The notes below the pieces were generated by a model. The model was not told where the DNA came from and searched no databases. It saw nothing but the letters and a program-made list of their open reading frames with translations. Shown here piece after piece: positions 26,263 through 32,926 of a stretch of 32,926 nucleotides of DNA (within the stretch, counting starts at the first letter, position 1; every line of letters begins with the position of its first letter). The translations under genes and the position numbers were made by a program. The stretch is from Lunatimonas lonarensis (GTDB lineage Bacteria; Bacteroidota; Bacteroidia; Cytophagales; Cyclobacteriaceae), in the NCBI RefSeq assembly GCF_000390185.1, contig NZ_AQHR01000097.1, positions 1 to 32,926 on the forward strand, read 5' to 3'.

Positions 26263-27509
26263 TGTAGGGGCATTTTTAGATTGACAATCTCCATGATTTT
26301 TTTAGCGCTTCCCAAATTTTCCTGCAGCAGCCGGTCTGCCGCAAGGCATGCCTGCTTATAGGTTTCCGGCCTCTTTAGCGTTGCCATCGCGGATTCAAAC
26401 TCCTCTGCTGTTTTGATGGCAAAGCCACAGCCGGAATGTTGACTGATTTCCCATTCGGGGAATTTTCCGGTTTGTTTAAGCCATCCAAAAATCACGGGAA
26501 TACGGAAGGCAAGTGGCTCCAGAATGTTATGTAAGCCCTTTCCAAAAGCCCCTCCTACATAGGCAATTGTCGCAAACTGGTATAAGGAGGAGAGCATGCC
26601 AATAGTGTCGATGATCAACACATCCCAGCTGTTGGGGAGCTGCCTGCCAAAGGATGAGTAACGGATTATGTTTCCAGGTAAAGCGGAAGCCCATTGTTCG
26701 ATTGCCTTGGAATAGATATCATGGGGGGCAATAATGTATTGGTATTCTGGATGATCCAGCATAAACGGTAGTATGCGGTCCATGTCCTCCTGCCAAACGG
26801 ATCCTGCCACCAACACCTGTTTGGAAATGCCGGATGCCACTTCAGAGCAGGGTTTGGGTGCTTTTCGGATCGCCTCTACGTTGTCGAAGCGAGGATCTCC
26901 TGCCACCGAAACCGATCGAAGCCCTAGCGATTGAATTAAGGTACCAGGTATTGGCCGTTGCGTAAACACGTGGTCAAACAATCGTAGTATCTTTTTGAAA
27001 AACCCACCGTAGGGTTTGAAATAAACTTGGCTGTGACGAAAGGTGGCCGCGATTAAAAAGAGAAGGGTTCCCCTTTCTTTTGCCGCCTGTATATGGTTTG
27101 CCCAGAGATCGTACTTGACAAAAAACGCAAGGTCTGGAGATAGTATGTCGATGAAATTGCGGGCGTTTTGGGGAGAATCAAACGGTAAATAGCATACAAA
27201 ATCCACGTTAGGTTGTTTTTTCTTGCTAACCTGTTCATAGCCGGAGGGACTGAAGAACGAGACGGCCACTTGTATTCCATTGTGTTGTTGTTTCAATTCG
27301 CTGATTACGGGTTTTGCCTGCTCGAATTCACCCAACGAAGCGACATGAAACCAGGCTAGGCGTCCTTTGTTATCGTTTCTGAAATCCTGTAGTTGCTTGA
27401 ATAAGGATTTTCTTCCTACAACCATCTTCCTCAACTTAACAGACTTCCAACTGCCCAATTGAATCCCAAATACCAAAAAGGCAATGCCTAGGTTGTAAAG
27501 ATGCCGCAT
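26259..27509 (-). CDS. waaA: 3-deoxy-D-manno-octulosonic acid transferase
   Basis: The protein is 416 residues, a normal length for WaaA (KdtA). It is anchored by an N-terminal hydrophobic segment and transfers Kdo from CMP-Kdo to lipid A precursor at the inner face of the inner membrane, the step that links lipid A to core LPS. The substrate-site loop HVASLGEFEQAKP holds the probable catalytic base E61; the GT-B C-terminal half carries VGGAFGKGLHNILEP, which binds the donor. It is the first gene of the minus-strand housekeeping run and shares an ATGA overlap with rsgA. It is divergent from the DUF1549/DUF1553 gene. Confidence 0.95.
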   Translation of the reverse strand: MRHLYNLGIAFLVFGIQLGSWKSVKLRKMVVGRKSLFKQLQDFRNDNKGRLAWFHVASLGEFEQAKPVISELKQQHNGIQVAVSFFSPSGYEQVSKKKQPNVDFVCYLPFDSPQNARNFIDILSPDLAFFVKYDLWANHIQAAKERGTLLFLIAATFRHSQVYFKPYGGFFKKILRLFDHVFTQRPIPGTLIQSLGLRSVSVAGDPRFDNVEAIRKAPKPCSEVASGISKQVLVAGSVWQEDMDRILPFMLDHPEYQYIIAPHDIYSKAIEQWASALPGNIIRYSSFGRQLPNSWDVLIIDTIGMLSSLYQFATIAYVGGAFGKGLHNILEPLAFRIPVIFGWLKQTGKFPEWEISQHSGCGFAIKTAEEFESAMATLKRPETYKQACLAADRLLQENLGSAKKIMEIVNLKMPLQ

Positions 27510-27655
27510 GCCGCAAAATTACAAAAAAAACTGGGTTGAACCCGCTTGTATGTCAGATGCCCGTTTCTGCCATTTAGTTCGACATTGCCATTCAAATAAT
27601 TTCCAATTGGCACCTAGTTCCTTTTGAGTTAAAGTGTTAACTTTATCGATAAACA

Positions 27656-30600
27656 ATGCCCGATACCTTGATGCGAAATATCCTGACGACTTTAGCCATA
27701 GCTTTCTGTTTTTTTTCCTGTGGGGGGAAATTGCCAGATGAGATCAGACAGGCTATGGATGATTTGCCGGAAGCACTAGACTATAATATACACGTCAAGC
27801 CAATTCTTTCCGATAAATGTTTTGCTTGTCATGGGCCTGATGAGAATACCCGGCATGCAGGTTTGCGCTTGGATGACGCGGAAGCTGCGTTTGCCTCCCT
27901 TCCCGAAAGTCCCGGAAAAGTTGCCATTAAGCCCAAAAGACCATTCAAAAGCGAAATGGTGTGGCGGATTCTATCCGATGATCCTGATTTTCGTATGCCT
28001 ACACCGGAGTCCCACCTCTCCTTGACTGATAGGGAAAAAGCTATTCTGATCCGTTGGATTGAAGAGGGGGCAGTCTATAAAAAACACTGGTCCTTTATAC
28101 CCTTGGCTACAGTGCCTGTACCCTTCCCCAAAAACAAGACTTGGGGAAGCAATGAAATAGACCGGTTTGTCCTTTCGGAAATGGAGATCCGCGGTTTCCA
28201 TCCCAGTCCCGAAGCAGACAAAGAAACCCTGCTGAGGAGGATCAGTTTGGATATTACCGGCCTACCACCTACGGAAGAGGAAATGGACGCATTTTTGGCG
28301 GATAATTCTCCCGAAGCCTATGAAAAGCAGGTAGATCGGTTGCTTGCGTCTCCTCATTACGGGGAGAAAATGGCACTGCACTGGCTTGACGTGGCACGCT
28401 ATGCAGATACCCATGGGTACACCGTGGATAGGTATAGGGACATGTCCTTGTACAGGGATTGGGTGATCGAAGCTTTCAACAGCAACAAGCCCTTTGACGT
28501 TTTTGTAACGGAGCAGCTTGCCGGAGATCTGTTGCCAAACCCGTCTAAAGAACAGCTGCTTGCGACCGCATTTAACCGCATCCATCCTCAAAACATGGAG
28601 GGAGGTATCGTTGACGAGGAGTTTCGTGTGGAATACGTGGCAGACCGGACCAATACCCTCGGCAAGGCGTTTATGGCGCTTACTCTGGAATGTGCCCGAT
28701 GTCACGACCATAAATACGATCCGGTATCCCAAAAGGAATATTTCGAACTGAGTAGTTTTTTTAACCAAGTAGATGAAGCAGGGCAGATTTCATGGAACGA
28801 TGCCATGCCCGTTCCCACCATGTTGTGGACGGACGATGATAAAGAGAGCCTGCTGCGCATGTTGGAATCGGACGTGGAAAGAGAGCAGACGAAGCTAAAC
28901 CATGTCAGGCGGGAGGCAGAGGTACCGTTTGCAACATGGCTTTCACAGGGAGAGTATCAGCGTCTGCAGGCACAAGAAATTCCTAGGGGGTTAAAAGCGC
29001 ACTTGGATTTTGACGCACTGCCACTCACGAACACCTTGAATCGAGGAGAGAAGGCGTTTATGGAAAGCATCGAATTGAAAAACCAGACCCCCGCACTTGT
29101 ATCAGGAAGACGCAGCAATGCGGTTAAGCTGAATGGAGACGCTTGGATTCGAATGGAGAAGTCCGGTGTTTTCTCCAAAAGCGAGCCTTTTAGTGTCAGT
29201 ATTTGGGTGAACATACCAAAAGAAAGGGAAAACGGTGCGATTTTTCATACAGGTACCGGGGCGGTGTTGTACAATCGACGAGGGTACCACCTGTATCTGA
29301 AAGAAAATAGACTGGAGCTGGTGTTAGCCCATACGGCACCCTATAACGCCATCATCAAAGAAACCTTGGATGAGGTTCCAAAGGATCAGTGGATCAACCT
29401 GGCCATGACCTATGACGGCTCCTCCAGCGCGTCAGGACTTCATGTTTTTCAGAACGGAAAGCAGTTGGAAACCAAAGTAGCCAAGGACAATCTATATAAA
29501 GATATTTTATTTGGGAATAGTGGACAGCCAGGAATTCAGGTGGGGGCGGTATGGAGAGGCCGTGGATTGAAAAATGCACTGGCGGATGATCTGATGGTGT
29601 TCGATAGAAAGCTTACAACCTTAGAGGTGATTCAGCTGGCAGATCAGCAACGATTTAAAGAATTGTTGTCCAAAGACCCTACGCAATTGTCCAAAAATGA
29701 AAAAGAGGTCTTGCTGGACTATTTTGTTCATAATCATTTTCCTCCCTTTGGCCAACAAGTGGAGAGGCTCACCGAGGCAAGAAGGCGTCAGGCCGCGGAG
29801 GTTGAACCGATTCAGGAAGTAATGGTCATGCAGGATATGGAGCCAAGACGTCCAACGTATTTATTGGTAAGGGGTGAATACCACGCGCATGGTGAAGAAG
29901 TGTTTCCCGGTACACCTCGAAGTGTGCTTGAAATGCCCGATTCTCTGCCAAAAAACAGGCTTGGCCTGGCGAAATGGCTGTTGGATAAGAAACACCCGCT
30001 TACTTCGAGGGTGGCAGTGAACAGATTTTGGCTGTATTTGTTTGGGAGAGGATTGGTTGCCACCCCGGGTGATTTTGGCAATCAGGGAGAGATGCCCTCT
30101 CATCCCGAGTTGTTAGACTGGCTGAGTTTGGATTTCATGAACTCAGGTTGGGATGTGAAAGCCTTGCATAAGAAAATCCTTCTTTCGGCAACCTATCGCC
30201 AACGTTCGTTTGCTTCGGAAGAACTAAGAGAAAGGGATCCGGAAAACATCTACCTGGCAAGAGGTCCATCTGGCAGGTTGCCAGGGGAAATGATCCGGGA
30301 CAATGCGCTGATGGCTTCGGGTTTGCTCAACAAGAAAATTGGAGGCCCTAGTGTAAAACCCTATCAGCCGGAGGGTCTTTGGAGGGTAAATGGGGGCACC
30401 TATGTGGAAGCGAAGGGAGATGATCTGTACAGGCGGAGCTTATATACGTTTTGGAAACGTTCAGTTCCCCATCCTACTACCCATATCTTTGACGCCCCAG
30501 ACCGCAGCGAGTCGGTAGCAGTTCGGCAGGAAACAAATACGCCGCTACAGGCCCTTGTTCTGTTAAATGACCCCACGTTTATCGAAGCTGCGAGGGTACT

Positions 30601-30880
30601 GGGGGCAGAGATGTCCACTTTGCCGGAAACCCATTTGGCGATCCAAAAAGCATTCCGAAAGGTAACGGGCAGATCGGCCACTGATAAGGAACTGGCTATA
30701 CTGAGCGAATTACGGGAGTCTGAATACCGGAAATTTCAACAAGCTCCGGAAAAGGCTAAAGGTTGGGTGGAAACAGGTTATTATGCGCTATCAAACACTG
30801 TTGACATACCAACACTTGCTTCCCATGCAGTGGTAGCCAGTGCCATAATGAATTCAGACGCGGCGATTACCAAAAGATAA
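27656..30880 (+). CDS. Planctomycete-type cytochrome c / DUF1549 / LamG / DUF1553 lipoprotein
   Basis: The protein is 1074 residues; an in-frame ATG at 27671 (MRNILTTLAIAF) gives a cleaner signal peptide. Lipobox FFSC puts the lipidated Cys at C22. The N-terminal PSCyt1 domain (about 44-100) has CFACH at 55-59. DUF1549 (about 166-365) ends with a second CARCH (346-350). A LamG/concanavalin-like domain (about 446-655) is inserted in the middle, and DUF1553 (about 755-1020) closes the protein. This architecture is typical of Planctomycetes and some Bacteroidetes, where it is nearly always followed by a DUF1501 gene, as here (21-bp gap). It is inferred to be an extracytoplasmic redox enzyme or glycan-degrading factor; the reaction is unknown. 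Confidence 0.88.
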   Translation: MPDTLMRNILTTLAIAFCFFSCGGKLPDEIRQAMDDLPEALDYNIHVKPILSDKCFACHGPDENTRHAGLRLDDAEAAFASLPESPGKVAIKPKRPFKSEMVWRILSDDPDFRMPTPESHLSLTDREKAILIRWIEEGAVYKKHWSFIPLATVPVPFPKNKTWGSNEIDRFVLSEMEIRGFHPSPEADKETLLRRISLDITGLPPTEEEMDAFLADNSPEAYEKQVDRLLASPHYGEKMALHWLDVARYADTHGYTVDRYRDMSLYRDWVIEAFNSNKPFDVFVTEQLAGDLLPNPSKEQLLATAFNRIHPQNMEGGIVDEEFRVEYVADRTNTLGKAFMALTLECARCHDHKYDPVSQKEYFELSSFFNQVDEAGQISWNDAMPVPTMLWTDDDKESLLRMLESDVEREQTKLNHVRREAEVPFATWLSQGEYQRLQAQEIPRGLKAHLDFDALPLTNTLNRGEKAFMESIELKNQTPALVSGRRSNAVKLNGDAWIRMEKSGVFSKSEPFSVSIWVNIPKERENGAIFHTGTGAVLYNRRGYHLYLKENRLELVLAHTAPYNAIIKETLDEVPKDQWINLAMTYDGSSSASGLHVFQNGKQLETKVAKDNLYKDILFGNSGQPGIQVGAVWRGRGLKNALADDLMVFDRKLTTLEVIQLADQQRFKELLSKDPTQLSKNEKEVLLDYFVHNHFPPFGQQVERLTEARRRQAAEVEPIQEVMVMQDMEPRRPTYLLVRGEYHAHGEEVFPGTPRSVLEMPDSLPKNRLGLAKWLLDKKHPLTSRVAVNRFWLYLFGRGLVATPGDFGNQGEMPSHPELLDWLSLDFMNSGWDVKALHKKILLSATYRQRSFASEELRERDPENIYLARGPSGRLPGEMIRDNALMASGLLNKKIGGPSVKPYQPEGLWRVNGGTYVEAKGDDLYRRSLYTFWKRSVPHPTTHIFDAPDRSESVAVRQETNTPLQALVLLNDPTFIEAARVLGAEMSTLPETHLAIQKAFRKVTGRSATDKELAILSELRESEYRKFQQAPEKAKGWVETGYYALSNTVDIPTLASHAVVASAIMNSDAAITKR

Positions 30881-30901
30881 ATCCGAAGAAACCCTTTTAC
30901 C

Positions 30902-32398
30902 ATGTGTTCAAATCATCATAAGCGACATTTTCTATCGAATCCCGATCTCCATACGCTGGAACAAAAGATGGATCGACGTCATTTTTTGACCAAGACCGCC
31001 ATGGGAGTGGGATCTATCGCCTTAGGATCATTGTTTGGGGCGGATCGCTTATTTGCGGGGCCATCCAGTTCATTTTCTGAAAATGGAGGTCTTCCAGGTC
31101 TTCCCCATCATGCAGCGAAGGCAAAGCGGATTATATATCTTTTTCAGAGTGGAGGCCCGTCGCAATTGGACTTATACGACTACAAGCCTAAGCTATCTGA
31201 TATGCATGGCCAAGATCTTCCTGCATCCGTGCGTGGGGAGCAACGGTTGACAGGAATGAGTGCCAATCAGGCAATCTTTCCGGTTACCCAATCCGTATTC
31301 ACCTTTAAACAATATGGCAAAAGCCGTGCATGGGTCAGTGAGCTAATGCCCTTTACGGCACAAGTTGTCGATGAGCTTTGCTTTATTAAAACCGCTGTTA
31401 CCGAGCAGATCAACCATGATCCTGCCATCACGTTTATGCAGACCGGACATCAACTGGCCGGTCGTCCTTCAATCGGGGCCTGGCTTTCTTACGGGTTGGG
31501 GTCAGAGAACAAAAATCTTCCTGCGTTTGTAGTCATGGTGTCAAAAGATGCCGCACTTGATCAACCTCTCTATGCCCGCTTGTGGGGAAATGGCTTTTTG
31601 CCCTCCCAGCATCAGGGTGTTCAGTTTCGATCTGGCAAAGATCCGGTTTTGTACCTCAGCAATCCCGAGAATTACGACGGAAGGGATCGCAGGGAAATGA
31701 TGGATCACTTGAAGGCACTAAATGAGGTGCAGCAAGATTTATATGGAGACCCAGAGATCTCAGCTAGAATAGCCCAATACGAGATGGCATTCCGTATGCA
31801 AACCTCCGTTCCTGAGATCAGCGATCTTTCCGATGAGCCGGATCACATTTTCGAGCTTTATGGGGAAGGTAGTAGAGATCCGGGTACCTATGCGGCAAAT
31901 TGCCTAATGGCCCGCCGCCTCATAGAGAAGGATGTGAAATTTGTTCAGCTCTATCACCAAGGCTGGGATCAGCATGGCAACTTGCCAGGTAGTATCCGCA
32001 ACCAATGTAAAAAAACAGATCAGGCAACCGCCGCCCTGATAAAGGATCTCAAACAGCGAGGATTGCTGGACGACACGCTAGTGGTATGGGGAGGAGAGTT
32101 TGGACGGACGGTCTATAGTCAAGGGACCCTAACCCAAGACAACTATGGACGGGACCATCACCCGAGGTGTTTTACTATGTGGATGGCAGGAGCGGGCGTG
32201 AAGGCCGGGTTTTCTTATGGTGAAACGGATGAGTTGGGCTATAATGTAATAAAGGATCCCGTTCATATTCATGATTTCCATGCCACTTTGATGCATTTGT
32301 TTGGGGTAGATCATGAACAACTCGTGTTCAAGCACCAAGGTCGAAGGTATAGACTGACTGATGTTCACGGACATGTCGTCAAGGGGCTGCTTGCTTAA
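30902..32398 (+). CDS. Tat-exported DUF1501 protein
   Basis: The protein is 498 residues. A twin-arginine signal (DRRHFLTKTA, residues 24-33, then GVGSIALGSLFG) follows a short 22-residue leader; the ATG at 30968 would start directly before it. The DUF1501 domain (alkaline-phosphatase/sulfatase-like fold) shows YLFQSGGPSQLDLYDYKP, QLYHQGWDQHGN and VVWGGEFGRTVYSQG, the usual metal-ligand regions. It is paired with the DUF1549/DUF1553 gene 21 bp upstream, and is predicted to act with it in the periplasm. The substrate is unknown; a sulfate- or phosphate-ester hydrolase role is a possibility from the fold only. Confidence 0.88.
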   Translation: MCSNHHKRHFLSNPDLHTLEQKMDRRHFLTKTAMGVGSIALGSLFGADRLFAGPSSSFSENGGLPGLPHHAAKAKRIIYLFQSGGPSQLDLYDYKPKLSDMHGQDLPASVRGEQRLTGMSANQAIFPVTQSVFTFKQYGKSRAWVSELMPFTAQVVDELCFIKTAVTEQINHDPAITFMQTGHQLAGRPSIGAWLSYGLGSENKNLPAFVVMVSKDAALDQPLYARLWGNGFLPSQHQGVQFRSGKDPVLYLSNPENYDGRDRREMMDHLKALNEVQQDLYGDPEISARIAQYEMAFRMQTSVPEISDLSDEPDHIFELYGEGSRDPGTYAANCLMARRLIEKDVKFVQLYHQGWDQHGNLPGSIRNQCKKTDQATAALIKDLKQRGLLDDTLVVWGGEFGRTVYSQGTLTQDNYGRDHHPRCFTMWMAGAGVKAGFSYGETDELGYNVIKDPVHIHDFHATLMHLFGVDHEQLVFKHQGRRYRLTDVHGHVVKGLLA

Positions 32399-32432
32399 AA
32401 AAAATATTGGCAAAATTTACGCCTTCACTCTT

Positions 32433-32462
32433 TTGATTTGGCTAAATCATTTTCTACCTTTG
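32433..32462 (+). promoter_or_regulatory. Consensus promoter of the tRNA-Pro locus
   Basis: TTG (32433-32435), exactly 19 bases, then TACCTTTG (32455-32462), a full match to the Bacteroidetes consensus with optimal spacing. Predicted initiation near 32469 lies 27 bases before the degenerate tRNA-like element and about 130 bases before tRNA-Pro, with no strong terminator in between. This is the best promoter in the window. Confidence 0.7.
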
Positions 32463-32495
32463 CCATCGCTTAACGGGGAAACCCAAATAGTACCT

Positions 32496-32570
32496 CGGGG
32501 TTTAGCTTTGCCCGGTCATCGCGTCCTGACTATGTCAGGAAGGTCGCAATGTCGAACTAGCCAATGGTGG
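32496..32570 (+). other. Degenerate tRNA-Pro-like element
   Basis: The 5' part (CGGGGTTTAGC, CCCGGTCATCGCG) and the variable region (AGGTCGCAA) match the intact tRNA-Pro downstream. The anticodon arm is instead a 6-bp hairpin TCCTGA CTATG TCAGGA (32524-32540) with no proline anticodon. The T arm and the 3' acceptor strand are scrambled (CAATGGTGG instead of CACCCCG), so no cloverleaf closes. It lies directly downstream of a consensus promoter. It is a tRNA pseudogene or a transcribed tRNA-derived RNA. Confidence 0.6.
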
Positions 32571-32597
32571 AAAAAAACACCAATAGATAGAATATTT

Positions 32598-32672
32598 CGG
32601 GGTGTAGCGTAGCCCGGTCATCGCGCCTGCTTTGGGAGCAGGAGGTCGCAAGTTCGAATCTTGCCACCCCGA
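32598..32672 (+). tRNA. tRNA-Pro(TGG)
   Basis: The acceptor CGGGGTG pairs fully with CACCCCG; a short D arm (GCG/CGC) follows; the anticodon stem CCTGC/GCAGG encloses loop TTTGGGA, giving anticodon TGG; the T arm is GCAAG/CTTGC with loop TTCGAAT. The discriminator is A and no CCA is encoded. An intrinsic terminator follows 8 bases later. Its 3' half (32643 onward) is the first copy of the 120-bp tandem repeat. Confidence 0.95.
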
Positions 32673-32679
32673 CAGATTT

Positions 32680-32714
32680 AGCCGGTTCCGGACAGGGGCC
32701 GGCTTTTCTGTTTT
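32680..32714 (+). terminator. Terminator of tRNA-Pro (repeat copy 1)
   Basis: AGCCGG (32680-32685) pairs with CCGGCT (32699-32704), followed by TTTCTGTTTT. The stem is 6 bp and GC-rich with a 13-base loop. Confidence 0.8.
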
Positions 32715-32728
32715 AGGGCCTATGAAAC

Positions 32729-32792
32729 CGGAGTGCCCATCGCGTCCCGACGTGGGTCGGGAAGGTCGCAAGTTCGAATCTTGCCACCCCGA
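32729..32792 (+). other. D-arm-less tRNA-Pro-like element, repeat copy 1
   Basis: CGGAGTG (32729-32735) could pair with CACCCCG (32785-32791) with one mismatch. The bases corresponding to most of the D arm are missing. The anticodon arm is replaced by a perfect 7-bp hairpin TCCCGAC GTGG GTCGGGA (32745-32762). The variable loop, T arm and 3' acceptor strand are identical to tRNA-Pro. It has no anticodon loop of normal size and is not a functional decoding tRNA. Confidence 0.6.
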
Positions 32793-32799
32793 CAGATTT

Positions 32800-32834
32800 A
32801 GCCGGTTCCGGACAGGGGCCGGCTTTTCTGTTTT
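32800..32834 (+). terminator. Terminator, repeat copy 2
   Basis: Exact copy of the tRNA-Pro terminator 120 bp downstream (arms 32800-32805 and 32819-32824, then TTTCTGTTTT). A third copy begins at 32920 and is cut by the window end. Confidence 0.75.
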
Positions 32835-32848
32835 AGGGCCTATGAAAC

Positions 32849-32912
32849 CGGAGTGCCCATCGCGTCCCGACGTGGGTCGGGAAGGTCGCAAGTTCGAATC
32901 TTGCCACCCCGA
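32849..32912 (+). other. D-arm-less tRNA-Pro-like element, repeat copy 2
   Basis: Exact copy of the element at 32729-32792, displaced by 120 bp, including the 7-bp hairpin in the anticodon position and the intact T arm and 3' acceptor strand. Confidence 0.6.
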
Positions 32913-32926
32913 CAGATTTAGCCGGT

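Larger units (their letters stand above)
32643..32926 (+). repeat. 120-bp tandem repeat derived from the tRNA-Pro 3' half and terminator
   Basis: Units at 32643-32762, 32763-32882 and a partial 32883-32926 are identical wherever they can be compared. Each unit holds, in order, the tRNA-Pro variable loop, T arm and 3' acceptor strand, the terminator hairpin, a short spacer, and a D-arm-deleted 5' acceptor (CGGAGTG) with a new hairpin in place of the anticodon arm. The array continues past the window end, so the copy number is unknown. There are no spacers of differing sequence, so it is not a CRISPR. Confidence 0.92.

Noticed and set aside
27514-27521. Minus-strand TAATTTTG box as waaA promoter
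   Set aside because: It matches TAnnTTTG, but it ends only 4 bases before the waaA ATG, would give a leaderless message, and has no -33 TTG.
28262-28768. Minus-strand ORF of 168 residues
   Set aside because: Antisense to the DUF1549 domain with its conserved CARCH motif; no independent support.
32361-32612. Plus-strand 83-residue ORF (GLALPGHRVLTMSGRSQ)
   Set aside because: It runs through the promoter, the degenerate tRNA-like element and the 5' end of tRNA-Pro. Its residues are a translation of tRNA sequence, not a protein.
32535-32891. Minus-strand 118-residue ORF with internal repeats (SGWQDSNLRP-type)
   Set aside because: It is an antisense reading of the tRNA-Pro 3' half and its tandem copies. 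This kind of peptide is a well-known false protein from tRNA loci, and its repeats simply mirror the 120-bp unit.
32643-32926. CRISPR-like array
   Set aside because: The whole 120-bp unit repeats identically, with no variable spacers, and it contains a tRNA 3' half and a terminator. No cas genes are present.

Overview
The window looks like chromosomal DNA from a Bacteroidota bacterium of the order Cytophagales, most like the Cyclobacteriaceae. The signs are: Bacteroidetes-type promoters (TTG, about 19 bases, TAnnTTTG) with no clear Shine-Dalgarno sites; many lipoproteins with a lipobox directly before Gly/Ser-rich tails; a DUF4221 lipoprotein; a monomeric NADP isocitrate dehydrogenase; and tRNA genes without an encoded CCA. 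Family and species are inferred only from gene style.

Layout. Positions 1-2400 hold tRNA-Lys(TTT), a BatE-like TPR/SH3 membrane protein, a LON-substrate-binding-domain protein and a secreted HExxH metalloprotease-like protein. Positions 2470-10050 form a carbohydrate module in two opposing blocks. The minus-strand block is an MFS permease, a GMC-type FAD dehydrogenase with a C-X5-C-X3-C cluster motif, and its Tat-exported small subunit. The plus-strand block is a Gfo/Idh/MocA oxidoreductase, a TIM-barrel sugar isomerase/epimerase, a cytochrome c lipoprotein and a DUF1080 (3-keto-disaccharide hydrolase-type) lipoprotein. Together they fit a periplasmic glycoside 3-oxidation pathway: oxidise C3 of a glycoside, pass electrons to cytochrome c, cleave the 3-keto product, import it and convert it inside the cell.

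Positions 10200-13310 carry a truncated GNAT gene, a Tat-exported flavin amine oxidase and a DUF4221 lipoprotein. Positions 13310-17650 form a decayed, AT-rich islet: a short toxin-like ORF overlapping an intact XRE antitoxin, an unrecognised 803-residue membrane protein, and remnants of at least one broken gene. Positions 17737-20121 hold icd with its terminator and candidate promoter.

Positions 20230-23880 hold a Tat-signal TIM-barrel isomerase next to a PVC-type beta-propeller/HEAT/cytochrome c protein. A minus-strand housekeeping run follows (waaA, rsgA, a PyrR-like phosphoribosyltransferase, panB). After it, on the plus strand, comes a planctomycete-type pair: a cytochrome/DUF1549/LamG/DUF1553 protein and a DUF1501 protein.

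The right end, 32433-32926, is the most unusual non-coding part. A consensus promoter precedes a degenerate tRNA-like element, then an intact tRNA-Pro(TGG) with a terminator. A perfect 120-bp tandem repeat follows; each unit copies the tRNA 3' half plus its terminator and carries a rebuilt, D-arm-less tRNA-like element. The array runs off the end of the window.
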